From positions 1-64,000 of the forward strand of contig WMBV01000022.1 of NCBI GenBank assembly GCA_017745595.1: DNA of 64,000 nucleotides, given 5' to 3'. The notes under the pieces are model-generated. The model saw only the letters and a list, made by a program, of their open reading frames with translations. It searched no databases and was not told where the DNA came from. The translations under genes were made by a program, and so were the position numbers. This DNA is from Bordetella petrii (GTDB lineage: Bacteria > Pseudomonadota > Gammaproteobacteria > Burkholderiales > Burkholderiaceae_B). Shown piece by piece: positions 7,519-16,339 of the stretch (positions are counted from its first letter, which is position 1; each line of letters starts with the position of its first letter).

Positions 7519-8145
7519 TCAGCGGCGGCCGTTGAGCAAGCCGCCGCCGATCTGCAGCAGATCGTTCAGGCCGACCTGGCCGTCGCCGTCCTGGTCGAGC
7601 AGCGAGCCCAGCAGGCCGCCTCCCAGGCCGCCCTGCTGGCGCGCGGCGTCGCGTTCCTGGCCGAGCGTGGCGCCCAGGCTGCCCGCGTCCATATTGCCGC
7701 CCTGCATGCGCTGGGCCAGGAAGGCCATCACGATGGGGGCCAGCAGCTTGAGCAGGCTGGCGGCATTGTTGCCCCCCAGCCCCGTGGCCTGGCCCAGGTT
7801 GTCTTCGGCGCGTTGCCGGTTGTCGCCGAAGATGTGGCCCAGAATGGCGCCGCCGTCGGCCGGGCCCGAGGCGGCGTTGCCGCCGCCCAGCAGCCCGCCC
7901 AGCAGGCCGCCCAGGTCGATGTTGCCGGCAGCCGCGTGATCGCGCTGCAGCGCGCCGTACAGGGCCTGGGCCCCCTGCGGCTGGGCGGCATTGTGGCCCA
8001 GCGTGCCCAGCAGCATCGGCAGCGCGGCGCCGACGGCGTCGCGGGTCTGGGCGGCGTCGGTGCCCAGTTGCTGCGACAACTGTTGCATGGGCGCGCCCTG
8101 CAATTGCGCGAAAAGTTCGTCGGAAAGTGTGGCGGGGGAGTTCAT
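7519..8145 (-). CDS. DUF937 (YidB-like) protein with C-terminal EF-hand-like motif
   Basis: A 208-residue Gly/Ala/Gln/Leu-rich protein with no signal peptide. The DUF937/YidB-like part covers about 1-165 (helical QQLSQQLGTDAAQTRDAVGA and AASLLKLLAPIVMAFLAQRM). The C terminus has DQDGDGQVGLNDLL at about 187-200, matching an EF-hand/dockerin calcium loop (DxDxDGxxxxxD). The family's function is unknown. ATG at 8145 is chosen at the family-typical N terminus; the frame extends upstream without homology. It is a separate unit from the efflux gene upstream. Confidence 0.8.
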   Translation of the reverse strand: MNSPATLSDELFAQLQGAPMQQLSQQLGTDAAQTRDAVGAALPMLLGTLGHNAAQPQGAQALYGALQRDHAAAGNIDLGGLLGGLLGGGNAASGPADGGAILGHIFGDNRQRAEDNLGQATGLGGNNAASLLKLLAPIVMAFLAQRMQGGNMDAGSLGATLGQERDAARQQGGLGGGLLGSLLDQDGDGQVGLNDLLQIGGGLLNGRR

Positions 8146-8173
8146 GGCATTTTTTCCTGATGAACGGATGTGG

Positions 8174-9619
8174 TCAAAGCGTACCACCGGACGCGGCGGC
8201 CCGGGGCGCCGCGGGCGATGCGTTGCGCAGCAGCATTCCGCCCAGCAGCGCCGCGATGGCGGCGCAGATGGCCCCCAGCATGAAGGCAAGCTGGTAGCCG
8301 CTATTGAGCGCCTGGGGCAGCCCCGCGCCGGCCGCCGCGAGCGCATTGCTGCGGGCCGCCGCCAGGCTGGCCAGAATGGCCAGGCCCAGCGCACCGCCCA
8401 TCATGAACGCCGTATTGACGATGCCCGATGCCAGGCCCGATTCGTGCGGCGCAACGTCGTTCATGGCGGCCAGCAGCAGGGGGTTGAACGCGATGCCGGC
8501 GCCCAGGCCCAGCAGCAGCATGCCGGGCAGGATATGCAGGACGTAGTTGCCGTCGACGGGAGCCTGCGCGAACAGCGCCAGGCCCAGCGCCGCGATGCCC
8601 AGCCCGGCCGCAAGGGGCGCGCGCACGCCGAAGCGCAGCACCAGCTTGGCCGACACGCCCAGCGAGCAGACGGCCATGACCAGATTGCCGGGCAGGAACG
8701 CCAGGCCGACCTGCATGGCGCTGTAGCCCAGCACCAGCTGCATGTACAGCGCCGACATGAAAAACCACGCGAACATGGCGGCGGCCCACAGCACTCCCAC
8801 GCCGTTGGCCGTGGCCAGGTTGCGCAGCCGGAACAAGCCCAGCGGCATCAGCGGCGTCCGGGCCCGCGATTCGATGACCAGGAACGCCGCCAGCAGGACG
8901 GCCGCCAGGGCCAGCAGGCCCACCGACTGCGGCGACGTCCAGCCGGCTTCGTTGCCATTGACCACGGCGTACACCGCCAGCATCAGCGCCAGCGTCACGG
9001 TGGCCGCGCCCGCCACGTCGAGACGGGGCCCGCTGTCGGCGGCGCGTCCGCCTGGCAATAGCACCAGGCACAAGCCGAATACCGCCGCGCCGATGGGCAG
9101 GTTCACCAGGAAGATCCAGTGCCAGCTCAGGAAGCTGGTCAGCAGCCCGCCCAGCAGCACGCCCACGCTGCCGCCGCCCGCGCAGACAAAGCCGTAGACG
9201 CCCATGGCCCGGGCGCGTTCGGCGGGCTCGTGGAACAGGTTCATGATCAGCGACAGCGATACCGCCGACACCACGGCGCCGCCCAGGCCCTGCACCGCGC
9301 GCGCCGCCACCAGCAGTTCCTGGCTGCCCGCCACGCCGCAGGCCAGCGACGCCGCGGTGAACAGCGTCAGGCCCGCCAGGAACACGCGCCGCGCGCCGAA
9401 CAGGTCGCCCAGCCGGCCGCCCAGCAGCAGGAAGCCGCCGAAGGTCAGCATGTAGGCATTGACTACCCATACCAGGGCGGTCTCGGAAAACTGCAGATCG
9501 GTGCGGATCGAGGGCAGGGCCACGTTGACGATGGTGGTATCCAGCACGATCATCAGTACGCCCAGGCACAGCACCAGCAGTGCCAGCCAGCGTTGTCGGT
9601 CTTGAAGGGAATGCGGCAT
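8174..9619 (-). CDS. MFS transporter, DHA2 (EmrB/QacA) drug:H+ antiporter family
   Basis: A 481-residue protein with about 14 membrane segments. Motif D1-like LDTTIVNVALPSIRTDLQFS is at about 25-44, and GGRLGDLFGARRVFLAG (MFS motif A) near 66-82. AVQGLGGAVVSAVSLSLIMN (motif B region) follows. The family exports hydrophobic toxic compounds using the proton gradient. ATG at 9619 has a GGAG site; an alternative at 9649 overlaps the upstream stop (ATGA) and would add ten residues. It probably forms an operon with the PhnB-like gene. No regulator is adjacent. Confidence 0.9.
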   Translation of the reverse strand: MPHSLQDRQRWLALLVLCLGVLMIVLDTTIVNVALPSIRTDLQFSETALVWVVNAYMLTFGGFLLLGGRLGDLFGARRVFLAGLTLFTAASLACGVAGSQELLVAARAVQGLGGAVVSAVSLSLIMNLFHEPAERARAMGVYGFVCAGGGSVGVLLGGLLTSFLSWHWIFLVNLPIGAAVFGLCLVLLPGGRAADSGPRLDVAGAATVTLALMLAVYAVVNGNEAGWTSPQSVGLLALAAVLLAAFLVIESRARTPLMPLGLFRLRNLATANGVGVLWAAAMFAWFFMSALYMQLVLGYSAMQVGLAFLPGNLVMAVCSLGVSAKLVLRFGVRAPLAAGLGIAALGLALFAQAPVDGNYVLHILPGMLLLGLGAGIAFNPLLLAAMNDVAPHESGLASGIVNTAFMMGGALGLAILASLAAARSNALAAAGAGLPQALNSGYQLAFMLGAICAAIAALLGGMLLRNASPAAPRAAASGGTL

Positions 9620-9645
9620 GTAAAGGCTCCGTGCAGGGGCGCCGG

Positions 9646-10065
9646 TCATCCGGCGATCTGGCCGCCGTTGATCAGCCACGACGTACCGTAGCGGTCGGTC
9701 AGCGCGCCGAAGGCCTCGGCCCAGAAGGTCTTTTGCAGGGGCATGGTCACGGTGCCGCCTTCGGCCAGGCTGTTGAAAATGCGGGTCGCGTCGGACACCG
9801 TGGGAAACACCAGGGCCAGCGACACGCCTTGCTGGCCCTGGTAGGGCTCGTTGCCGGCGACGTCGGCCGCCATCAGGGTCTGGCCGTCGAGGCTGAGGCG
9901 GGCGTGCATGATGCGCTCTTGCATGCCGGGCGGGATGTCGGCGCCCTCGGGCGCCTGGCCGTAGGTCAGCATGGCCTCGATGCGGCCGCTGAGCGTGCGT
10001 TCGTAGAAGTGCAGGGCTTCGGCGCAATTGCCGTCGAACGTCAGGTAGGCGCAGAGTTGGGGCAT
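9646..10065 (-). CDS. PhnB-like VOC family protein
   Basis: A 139-residue VOC protein of the PhnB/DUF1338-like subgroup: MPQLCAYLTFDGNCAEALHF at the start, DGQTLMAADVAGNEPY in the middle and FGALTDRYGTSWLINGG at the end. These sequences resemble 3-demethylubiquinone-9 methyltransferase-like VOC proteins, named by fold and not activity. GGAGACTTCATC precedes the ATG. Its stop touches the efflux pump region downstream, so the two are likely cotranscribed. Substrate unknown. Confidence 0.85.
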   Translation of the reverse strand: MPQLCAYLTFDGNCAEALHFYERTLSGRIEAMLTYGQAPEGADIPPGMQERIMHARLSLDGQTLMAADVAGNEPYQGQQGVSLALVFPTVSDATRIFNSLAEGGTVTMPLQKTFWAEAFGALTDRYGTSWLINGGQIAG

Positions 10066-10169
10066 GATGAAGTCTCCGGTTGAGGCGGGCCGGCGGCGCA
10101 AGTGGCCGCCGACGCGCGCCGGGTGTTGTAATGGCGGTCGTGCCGATGAACTAGCAATGTAGCGTTACG

Positions 10170-11018
10170 ATGACCATCCAGATTAATGAAGAACTGCGAA
10201 CGTATATAGACCCGCTCAGCACTGACGAGTATGCCGCGCTCGAGCGCAGCCTGTTGGCCGAGGGCTGCCGCGATGCACTGGTGCTGTGGGGCGATGTGCT
10301 GGTCGACGGGCACAACCGCTACGAGTTGTGCCGCAAGCACGGTCTTGAGTTCAAAACCACACAGAATACCCGTTTTGTCTCGCTCGATGATGTCAAGTTG
10401 TGGATGATTGAAAACCACCTGGGCCGGCGCAGCGTGTCGGATTTCCAGCGCGGCGTCCTGGCGTTGCGCAAGAAAGAAATCCTGCAGGCGCGCAAGCAGG
10501 CCCGCCAGGCTCAGGCCGCGCAAGCGCCGGCGGCGGACGCGCCGGGCGCATCCACCGGGCCTGACGCGCAAGCGCCCGAGCCGGCGGCGGCGCTCAGCCG
10601 CCAGGCCCTGGCGCGCGCCGCGCGCGTCAGCAGCAACACCCTGGGCCAGATCGAGAAAATCCATAAAGCCGCCGCGCCCGAACTGGTGCGGGCCGTCAAG
10701 GCGGGCGATATCTCCATCAACGCCGCCGCCGCGGTGGCGGCCCTGCCGGCCGAACAGCAAGTGGCCGCCGCCGCCGAAGGACGCAAGGCGCTGCGCGAAC
10801 TGGCGCGCCAGGCCCGCCAGGCCAAGGCGGGCGGCCACGACGCCGACGGCGGCGCGCCGCCCGCCGCGGACGATGCCGCCGAGCACATCGACGACTACCC
10901 GGCCGAAGTGGCGCGCCTGCGCCGCCTGGTGGCCGCGCTGACCGACGAACGCGATGCATTGAAGAAAAAAGTCATGCACCTGACCGTGGCCCTGGCCGAG
11001 GCGCGCCACCAGGAATAG
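10170..11018 (+). CDS. ParB/Spo0J-like N-domain protein (orphan, no ParA)
   Basis: A 282-residue protein. The first about 95 residues resemble a ParB N-terminal domain (ALERSLLAEGCRDALVLWGD, DVLVDGHNRYELCRKHGLEF). An Ala/Gln-rich linker follows, then a helix-rich segment with a ParB-type HTH flavour (LARAARVSSNTLGQIEKIHK). The C-terminal coiled coil (RLRRLVAALTDERDALKKKV) has heptad spacing. Proteins of this kind are annotated as plasmid replication/partition-related. No parA, parS or replication gene is nearby. A DNA-binding role is inferred; a CTPase role cannot be claimed. Confidence 0.7.
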   Translation: MTIQINEELRTYIDPLSTDEYAALERSLLAEGCRDALVLWGDVLVDGHNRYELCRKHGLEFKTTQNTRFVSLDDVKLWMIENHLGRRSVSDFQRGVLALRKKEILQARKQARQAQAAQAPAADAPGASTGPDAQAPEPAAALSRQALARAARVSSNTLGQIEKIHKAAAPELVRAVKAGDISINAAAAVAALPAEQQVAAAAEGRKALRELARQARQAKAGGHDADGGAPPAADDAAEHIDDYPAEVARLRRLVAALTDERDALKKKVMHLTVALAEARHQE

Positions 11019-11040
11019 GCGTGCGGTTTGCAGGGGGTTG

Positions 11041-11130
11041 CAGGTGTCTGACTCCCGCAGGGTGTCAGACCGTAATGGGGATGATGGTGGCGCACATCGG
11101 TGTCTGACACCCTGCGGGAGTCAGACACCT
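11041..11130. repeat. REPIN-like element R4, two arms
   Basis: Left arm 11041-11071 has centre T-CCC-GCA-GGG-T but loses part of its 3' foot (GTCAGACCG in place of GTCAGACACCG). The right arm is full length with the matching A-CCC-TGC-GGG-A centre. It lies between convergent genes and provides the AlkB stop codon (11121-11123). Confidence 0.9.
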
Positions 11131-11792
11131 TGCGGATCTGGCGGCCCCGCCCGGCGGAAGGTCAGGTTGATGCGGGCCGCGCCCAGTTCAGGGTGGCGGG
11201 CGTCGGGCACGGGCAGCACGCCGTGGTAGCGCAGGCGGTCGGGGCCGCCCCAGGCCACCACGTCGCCGTGCCGCAGCGGCACGCGCCGGGCCTGGTCGCC
11301 GCGCCGGTGGCCGCCGAACAGGAAGACCGCCGCGATGCCCAGCGAGACCGACACGATGGGCGCGCCGAAATCCTGTTCGTTCTTGTCCTGGTGCAGGCTC
11401 ATGCGCGCGCCCGGTTCGTAGCGGTTGATCAGGCAGGCGTCGGGTCGGAACCCGGCGAAGCCGGCCTCTTGGGCGGCGGCTTGCGCCAGGCGCAGGAACG
11501 GCTGGGGCAGGGCGGGCCAGGGCAGGCCGGTTTGCGGGTCGCGGGACGTATAGCGGTAGCCGCGGCGGTCGGACGTCCAGCCCAGCGCGCCGCAGTTGCT
11601 CAGGGCCGCCGACATGCGGAATCCGCCCGGGGTTTCCATATGCCGCAGCGGCGCGGCGGCCAGCACGGCGTCCAGGGCGGGCAGCAGCGCCTCGACGTAC
11701 GGCAGGGCGCAGCCGCGCAGCAGCACCGCCGCCGGCCCCAGTTCGATGCGGGCGGGGGCCATGTCGTCGGCGGCGAACAATTCCAGATTCAT
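11121..11792 (-). CDS. alkB: Alpha-ketoglutarate-dependent DNA dioxygenase AlkB-like
   Basis: A 223-residue AlkB-family Fe(II)/2-oxoglutarate dioxygenase, which removes alkyl groups from 1-methyladenine and 3-methylcytosine in DNA. The facial triad is visible as LHQDKNEQD (His and Asp, about 130-140) and YHGVLPV (His, about 187). The 2OG-binding Arg is in GAARINLTFR near the C terminus; NRYEPGARMSLHQD is family-typical. It starts 19 nt after a second 2OG oxygenase gene, so both are probably one repair operon. The last residues PDPQGV and the stop come from repeat R4. Confidence 0.93.
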   Translation of the reverse strand: MNLELFAADDMAPARIELGPAAVLLRGCALPYVEALLPALDAVLAAAPLRHMETPGGFRMSAALSNCGALGWTSDRRGYRYTSRDPQTGLPWPALPQPFLRLAQAAAQEAGFAGFRPDACLINRYEPGARMSLHQDKNEQDFGAPIVSVSLGIAAVFLFGGHRRGDQARRVPLRHGDVVAWGGPDRLRYHGVLPVPDARHPELGAARINLTFRRAGPPDPQGV

Positions 11793-11811
11793 TGCGGGGC
11801 GCCGCGCGGCG

Positions 11812-12537
11812 TCATTGGGCGTCGTGGAAGATGATGCCCAGGGTGTAGCGCCGGCCCGAACGCACCTGGCTGACGCCATGGCGCTGGTTCACCCGGTAGT
11901 GGCCGCGGGTACCCCGCACCGGCCGGTGGTGCACGGCGAACACCACCGCATCGCCCTGCCGCAGCGGCACCACGTCGGCGCGCGACTGCATGCGCGGCCG
12001 CTGGGTCGTCAACACGAATTCGCCGCCGCCGAAGTCACGCTGCGGCTCGGACAGCAAGATGGCGACCTGCAGCGGAAATACGTGTTCGCCGTAAAGGTCT
12101 TGGTGCAGGCAGTTGTAGTCGCCCGGGCCGTAGGCCAGCAGCAGCGGCGTGGGGCGCCGCTGGCCGGCGGCATGGCAGCGCCGCAGGAATTGCGCGTGCC
12201 CGGCGGGAAAGCGCACATCGATGCCCATGGCCTCGTTCCAGCGGTTGGCCAGCGGCGCCAGGCGCGGGTACAGCGCGGCGCGCAACTGCGCAACCGGCTC
12301 GGGCAGGGGATACGCGTAGTACTTGTACTCGCCGCGCCCGAAGCCGTGCCGCGCCATCACCACGCGGCTGCGATAGCGCGCGTCGTCGTCGTAGCCGGCG
12401 GCCAGTGCCGTGCATTCGCCGGCCCCGAGCAGGGCGGGCATGATGGCGTAGCCGTCCTGGTCCAGCGCGGCTTCCAGGGCCGGCCAGTCCAGCGCGGCCA
12501 GGCGGCTGGCGGCCGGCGGGGTGTCGGTAGCGTTCAT
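11812..12537 (-). CDS. 2OG-Fe(II) oxygenase, PF09859-type (DNA alkylation damage-associated)
   Basis: A 241-residue Fe(II)/2OG oxygenase. CLHQDLYGEHVFPLQVAILL gives the HxD pair at about 140-144, and the distal His and Arg lie in the QRHGVSQVRSGRRYTLGIIF region. The pattern GYDDDARYRSRVVMARHGFG near the N terminus matches the PF09859 oxygenase group, often found beside or fused to alkylation-repair genes. It is the first gene of a pair with alkB. The start at 12537 precedes MNATDTPPAA. The substrate is unproven; alkylated DNA is inferred from context. Confidence 0.85.
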   Translation of the reverse strand: MNATDTPPAASRLAALDWPALEAALDQDGYAIMPALLGAGECTALAAGYDDDARYRSRVVMARHGFGRGEYKYYAYPLPEPVAQLRAALYPRLAPLANRWNEAMGIDVRFPAGHAQFLRRCHAAGQRRPTPLLLAYGPGDYNCLHQDLYGEHVFPLQVAILLSEPQRDFGGGEFVLTTQRPRMQSRADVVPLRQGDAVVFAVHHRPVRGTRGHYRVNQRHGVSQVRSGRRYTLGIIFHDAQ

Positions 12538-12599
12538 GGCCCCAGTGTAGGCGGCGTGCGGGCGGCCCTGCGCTCCGTCTTTTGCTGTGGAATTCGGGC

Positions 12600-12935
12600 T
12601 TAGCCGCAGCGCAGCGCGCTGATGGCGTCGCCGGCGTCCAGAATGATGTTCAGGCGCGTCGGGTTGTATTCCATGGTCATGACCTGGCCGGGACGCAGCA
12701 CCCGCAGCTGCGACGATTGCGAACGGCTGCGCGCGTCGTCGGCCACCGATTCGGAATACTTTTTGCCGACCAGGTCTTGTACGCGCTGGGCGTCGCAATC
12801 GGTCGATGGCGCGTCGCTGGACGGCGTGCCGGACCGCTCGGCGGCCGGCGCATCAGAGGCGGCGCGCTGGGTGCCGGACGTACCGCAGGCGGTGAGGCCG
12901 GCGACGAAGAGAACGGGGATCAGCTTGCGGATCAT
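12600..12935 (-). CDS. Lipoprotein with peptidase inhibitor I78 domain
   Basis: A 111-residue putative lipoprotein. The signal peptide ends in lipobox VAGLTAC (Cys at about 17). A Ser/Ala-rich linker follows, then an I78-type domain at about 47-111: CDAQRVQDLVGKKYSESVAD and GQVMTMEYNPTRLNIILD. I78 domains are small serine-protease inhibitors; here the protein would sit in the cell envelope, possibly guarding against periplasmic proteases. ATG at 12935 is preceded by AAGGAGTCCCC. It is monocistronic. Confidence 0.85.
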   Translation of the reverse strand: MIRKLIPVLFVAGLTACGTSGTQRAASDAPAAERSGTPSSDAPSTDCDAQRVQDLVGKKYSESVADDARSRSQSSQLRVLRPGQVMTMEYNPTRLNIILDAGDAISALRCG

Positions 12936-13036
12936 GGGGACTCCTTCGGGCAGGATGAACATCCATGATAGACCAGCTGGCCCGAGGTTTCGTTCACCGC
13001 CGCGGCCGACGCCGGTGGGCGTAGGGCCGGCGGCGG

Positions 13037-13056
13037 GGGCAGGCACGGGCCTGCCC
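13037..13056 (-). terminator. Hairpin immediately downstream of aroG-type gene
   Basis: GGGCAGGC and GCCTGCCC form an 8-bp stem with a 4-nt loop, 2 nt past the DAHP synthase stop. No U-tract follows, so it may be a mRNA 3'-end stabiliser or a weak terminator. Confidence 0.45.
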
Positions 13057-13057
13057 G

Positions 13058-14185
13058 TTAGCCCTGCTTGCGCGCGCGCCGCTGGCGCACGGCCTCGGCC
13101 AGGCCGGCCAGCACCGGTTCGGTTTGCGCCCAGCCCAGGCAGGCGTCGGTGATCGATACGCCGTGGCGCAGCGGCACGCCGGGTTTCAGGTCCTGGCGGC
13201 CTTCTTCCAGGTGGCTTTCGATCATGACTCCGATGATGCGCGATTCGCCCTGGGCCAGCTGGCTGGCCACGTCGCGCGCTACATCGACCTGGCGCTGGTG
13301 CGATTTGTTGGAATTGGCGTGCGAGCAGTCGATCATGACCTGTTCGCGCTGCCCGGCGGCCTGTAGCGAGGCGCAGCAGGCGGCGACGCTGGCGGCGTCG
13401 TAGTTGGGGCCTTGCTTGCCGCCGCGCAGGATCACGTGCGTATCGTCGTTGCCGCGTGTTTCGAAGATGGCGGCCATGCCCATTTTGGTCATGCCCATGA
13501 AGGCATGCCGGGCGCGCGCCGCCACGATGGCGTCGGCGGCCACCTGCATGCCGCCGTCGGTGCCGTTCTTGAAGCCCAGCGGGCAGCTGAGGCCCGAGGC
13601 CAGCTGGCGATGGCTGGGGCTTTCGGTGGTGCGCGCCCCGATGGCGCCCCAGGCGATCAGGTCGGCGATGTATTGGGGGCTGAGCAGGTCGAGGAACTCG
13701 GTGGCGATGGGCAGGCCCAGGCCGCCGATTTCGAGCAGCAGTTCGCGGGCCCGGCGCAGGCCTTCGTTGATGCGGAAGCTGCCGTCCAGGCGCGGGTCGT
13801 TGATATAGCCCTTCCAGCCCACCGTGGTGCGCGGTTTTTCGAAGTACACGCGCATTACCACCAGCAGGTCGTCGCGCCACGCGCGCGCCGCTTCTTTCAG
13901 GCGGGCGGCGTATTCCAGCGCCTGGCCGTGGTCGTGGATGGAACAGGGGCCTACCACGACCACCAGCCGGTCATCGCGGCCGTGCAGCACGTCGGCGATG
14001 CGGGCGCGCGCGTCTTCGACCACGGCCTGCGTGGCCGCCGGCACGGGCAATTCGTCTTGCAGCAGGGCCGGGGAAATCAGCGGGCGCACCGCGCCGATGC
14101 GGACGTCGTCGATACGGGTGGTGTCTTGGGTGGAATCGGCAAGGCCGGCTTCGCGGTCGTGCAGGGGGTCATCGATGTGGGTCAT
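13058..14185 (-). CDS. aroG: 3-deoxy-7-phosphoheptulonate synthase, class I (AroF/G/H type)
   Basis: A 375-residue DAHP synthase, which condenses phosphoenolpyruvate and erythrose 4-phosphate in the first step of the shikimate pathway. Class I signatures are present: VVVGPCSIHDHGQALEYA at about 70-87, YFEKPRTTVGWKGYINDP at about 112-130, SCPLGFKNGTDGG, and ILRGGKQGPNYDA near 250. Which aromatic amino acid inhibits it cannot be told from this reading; the aroG symbol is by family. ATG at 14185 begins MTHIDDPLHD. A hairpin follows the stop. Confidence 0.93.
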   Translation of the reverse strand: MTHIDDPLHDREAGLADSTQDTTRIDDVRIGAVRPLISPALLQDELPVPAATQAVVEDARARIADVLHGRDDRLVVVVGPCSIHDHGQALEYAARLKEAARAWRDDLLVVMRVYFEKPRTTVGWKGYINDPRLDGSFRINEGLRRARELLLEIGGLGLPIATEFLDLLSPQYIADLIAWGAIGARTTESPSHRQLASGLSCPLGFKNGTDGGMQVAADAIVAARARHAFMGMTKMGMAAIFETRGNDDTHVILRGGKQGPNYDAASVAACCASLQAAGQREQVMIDCSHANSNKSHQRQVDVARDVASQLAQGESRIIGVMIESHLEEGRQDLKPGVPLRHGVSITDACLGWAQTEPVLAGLAEAVRQRRARKQG

Positions 14186-14239
14186 GGCAAGTCTCGTATT
14201 GGCGGGGCTGCCGCATTATCGCACCGCGGCCGGCCGCGC

Positions 14240-14872
14240 TCAGCGCCGCGAGTCCAGCGCCATGTGGACCGCCAGGCCGGCCAGCACGGTGCCCATCAGC
14301 CAGCGCTGCGCCGCCAGCCACAGGGGGCGGGTGCCCAGGAAACCGGCGATCGAGCCGGCGGCCAGGGCGATCAGCGCGTTGATGCTGAGGCTGATCAGCA
14401 CCTGCGTGAAGCCCAGCGTCAGCGATTGCTGCAGCACGCTGCCGTGCCCGGGAACGATGAACTGGGGCAGCAGCGACAGGTATAGGATGGCGATCTTGGG
14501 GTTGAGCAGGTTGGTGACGAGCCCCATGGTAAACAGCTGGCGCGGGCTGCTGCGCGGCAACTGGCGCACCTGGAAGGGCGAGCGGCCGCCCGGGCGCAGC
14601 GCCTGCCAGGCCAGGTAGCCCAGATACAGCGCGCCGCCCAGGCGCAGCGCATCGTAGGCATAGGGCACCGCCATCAGCAGCGCGGTGATGCCCAGCGCGG
14701 CGCACAGCAGGTAGAAGACAAAGCCCACCGCCACGCCGCCCAGCGAGATCAGGCCCGCGCGCGGCCCCTGCGAGATCGAGCGCGAGATCAGATACACCAT
14801 GTTGGGGCCGGGGGTCAGCACCATGCCCAGCGATATCAGGGCAAAGGCCAGCAGGCTGGACAGTTCGGGCAT
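14240..14872 (-). CDS. LysE/RhtB family amino acid exporter
   Basis: A 210-residue membrane protein with about six hydrophobic segments and the LysE-family N-terminal signature ALISLGMVLTPGPNMVYLIS at about 8-27. TNLLNPKIAILYLSLLPQFI lies near the middle. The family exports amino acids or related metabolites using the proton gradient. GGGAGCC precedes ATG at 14872; an upstream ATG in frame (MRREPR) has no such site. It lies upstream of the DAHP synthase gene on the same strand but about 55 bp away; no functional link is evident. Confidence 0.88.
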   Translation of the reverse strand: MPELSSLLAFALISLGMVLTPGPNMVYLISRSISQGPRAGLISLGGVAVGFVFYLLCAALGITALLMAVPYAYDALRLGGALYLGYLAWQALRPGGRSPFQVRQLPRSSPRQLFTMGLVTNLLNPKIAILYLSLLPQFIVPGHGSVLQQSLTLGFTQVLISLSINALIALAAGSIAGFLGTRPLWLAAQRWLMGTVLAGLAVHMALDSRR

Positions 14873-14941
14873 GCGGGGCTCCCGGCGCAAGTAGTGGGTC
14901 GTCGCCGGGAGCGTACCGCAAATCTGTACCGCAACAGCCGC

Positions 14942-16300
14942 TTATTCTTGTACCGGCGTGCGCAGGGTGACGAATTCTTCGGCCGCCGTGGGGTGGATGC
15001 CGATGGTTTCGTCGAACACCTGCTTGGTGGCGCCGGCCTTCAGGGCCACGGCCAGGCCTTGCACGATTTCGCCGGCGTCCGGGCCCACCATGTGGCAGCC
15101 CAGCACGCGGTCGGTATCGGCATCCACCACCAGCTTCATCAGGGTTTTTTCCTGGTCGCCGGTCAGCGTCAGCTTCATGGGGCGGAAGCGGCTTTCGTAG
15201 CGCTTGACGCGGTGGCCGGCCTCGAGCGCCTGCTCGGTGGTCAGGCCCACGGTGCCGATATTCGGCAGGCTGAACACGGCGGTGGGAATCAGGTTGTAGT
15301 CGACCTTGCGATATTCCTCGGGGCGGAACAGCCGGCGCGCCACCGCCATGCCTTCGGCCAGCGCCACCGGCGTCAACGGCATGCGGCCGATGACGTCGCC
15401 CACCGCCAGGATCGACGGCTCGCTGCTGCGGTATTCGTCGTCGACGGCGATGAAGCCGTCGTCATTGAGCCGCACGCCGGTGTTTTCCAGGCCCAGGTTG
15501 TCCAGCATGGGGCGCCGGCCGGTGGCGTAGAACACGCAATCGGTCTCGATGACTTCGCCGTTTTTCAGGGTGGCCGCCAGGCTGCCGTCGGGGCGCTTGT
15601 CGATGCGCGCCACGTCGGCGTTGAAGCGCAGGTCGAGCCCCTTCTTGATGAGCTCGTCGCGCAGGTGCGCGCGCACGCCGCCGTCGAAGCCGCGCAGGAA
15701 TAGGTCGCGCCGGTACACCTGCACGGTGTGCGCGCCCAGGCCGTTGAAGATCGAGGCGAATTCCACGGCGATGTAGCCGCCGCCCACCACCAGCACGCGG
15801 CGCGGCAGGGTTTTCAGGAAGAAGGCCTCGTTCGAGGTGATGGCGTGCTCTTTGCCGGGAATGTCGGGAACCTGCGGCCAGCCGCCGGTGGCCACCAGGA
15901 TGTGCCGGGCCGTGCAGCGCTGGCCGTTGACTTCGACGGTATGGGCGTCCAGCAGGCGGGCGTGGCCTTCGTACAGGGTGACGCCGCTGCCCACCAGCAG
16001 GTTGCGGTAGATGCCGTTCAGGCGCTCGATTTCGCGGTTCTTGTTGGCGATCAGGGTGGGCCAGTCGAAGCCGGGCGTGCCGACCGTCCAGCCGTAGCCG
16101 GCGGCGTGCGCGAAGTCTTCGCGGTAGTGCGCGCCATACACCAGCAGTTTCTTGGGCACGCAGCCTACGTTGACGCACGTGCCGCCCAGGTAGCGGCTTT
16201 CGGCCACGGCCACGCGCGCGCCGAATCCCGCGGCGAAGCGCGCCGCGCGCACGCCGCCCGAGCCGGCGCCAATCACGAACAAATCAAAATCGAAAGCCAT
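14942..16300 (-). CDS. gor: Glutathione-disulfide reductase
   Basis: A 452-residue flavoprotein that reduces GSSG to GSH with NADPH in the cytoplasm. The FAD site is [20 protein letters not shown] at about 8-27. The redox-active disulfide is in [15 protein letters not shown] at about 38-52, and the NADPH fold is [20 protein letters not shown] at about 168-187. The Arg-rich segment [12 protein letters not shown] after it fits NADPH preference. The C-terminal dimer motif contains [12 protein letters not shown] with the catalytic His. All key residues are present. A GC-rich hairpin lies in the 5' leader. Confidence 0.95.
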   Translation of the reverse strand: MAFDFDLFVIGAGSGGVRAARFAAGFGARVAVAESRYLGGTCVNVGCVPKKLLVYGAHYREDFAHAAGYGWTVGTPGFDWPTLIANKNREIERLNGIYRNLLVGSGVTLYEGHARLLDAHTVEVNGQRCTARHILVATGGWPQVPDIPGKEHAITSNEAFFLKTLPRRVLVVGGGYIAVEFASIFNGLGAHTVQVYRRDLFLRGFDGGVRAHLRDELIKKGLDLRFNADVARIDKRPDGSLAATLKNGEVIETDCVFYATGRRPMLDNLGLENTGVRLNDDGFIAVDDEYRSSEPSILAVGDVIGRMPLTPVALAEGMAVARRLFRPEEYRKVDYNLIPTAVFSLPNIGTVGLTTEQALEAGHRVKRYESRFRPMKLTLTGDQEKTLMKLVVDADTDRVLGCHMVGPDAGEIVQGLAVALKAGATKQVFDETIGIHPTAAEEFVTLRTPVQE

Positions 16301-16321
16301 CGCGGTCCCTTATGGTGCTGG

Positions 16322-16339
16322 GCGGCGCCGGGGCGCCGC
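16322..16339 (-). promoter_or_regulatory. GC hairpin in gor 5' leader
   Basis: GCGGCGCC and GGCGCCGC form an 8-bp stem with a 2-nt centre, 22 bp upstream of the gor start. Its core resembles the dctP-dctQ hairpin at 57089-57111. Role unknown; it could affect gor mRNA structure. Confidence 0.35.
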
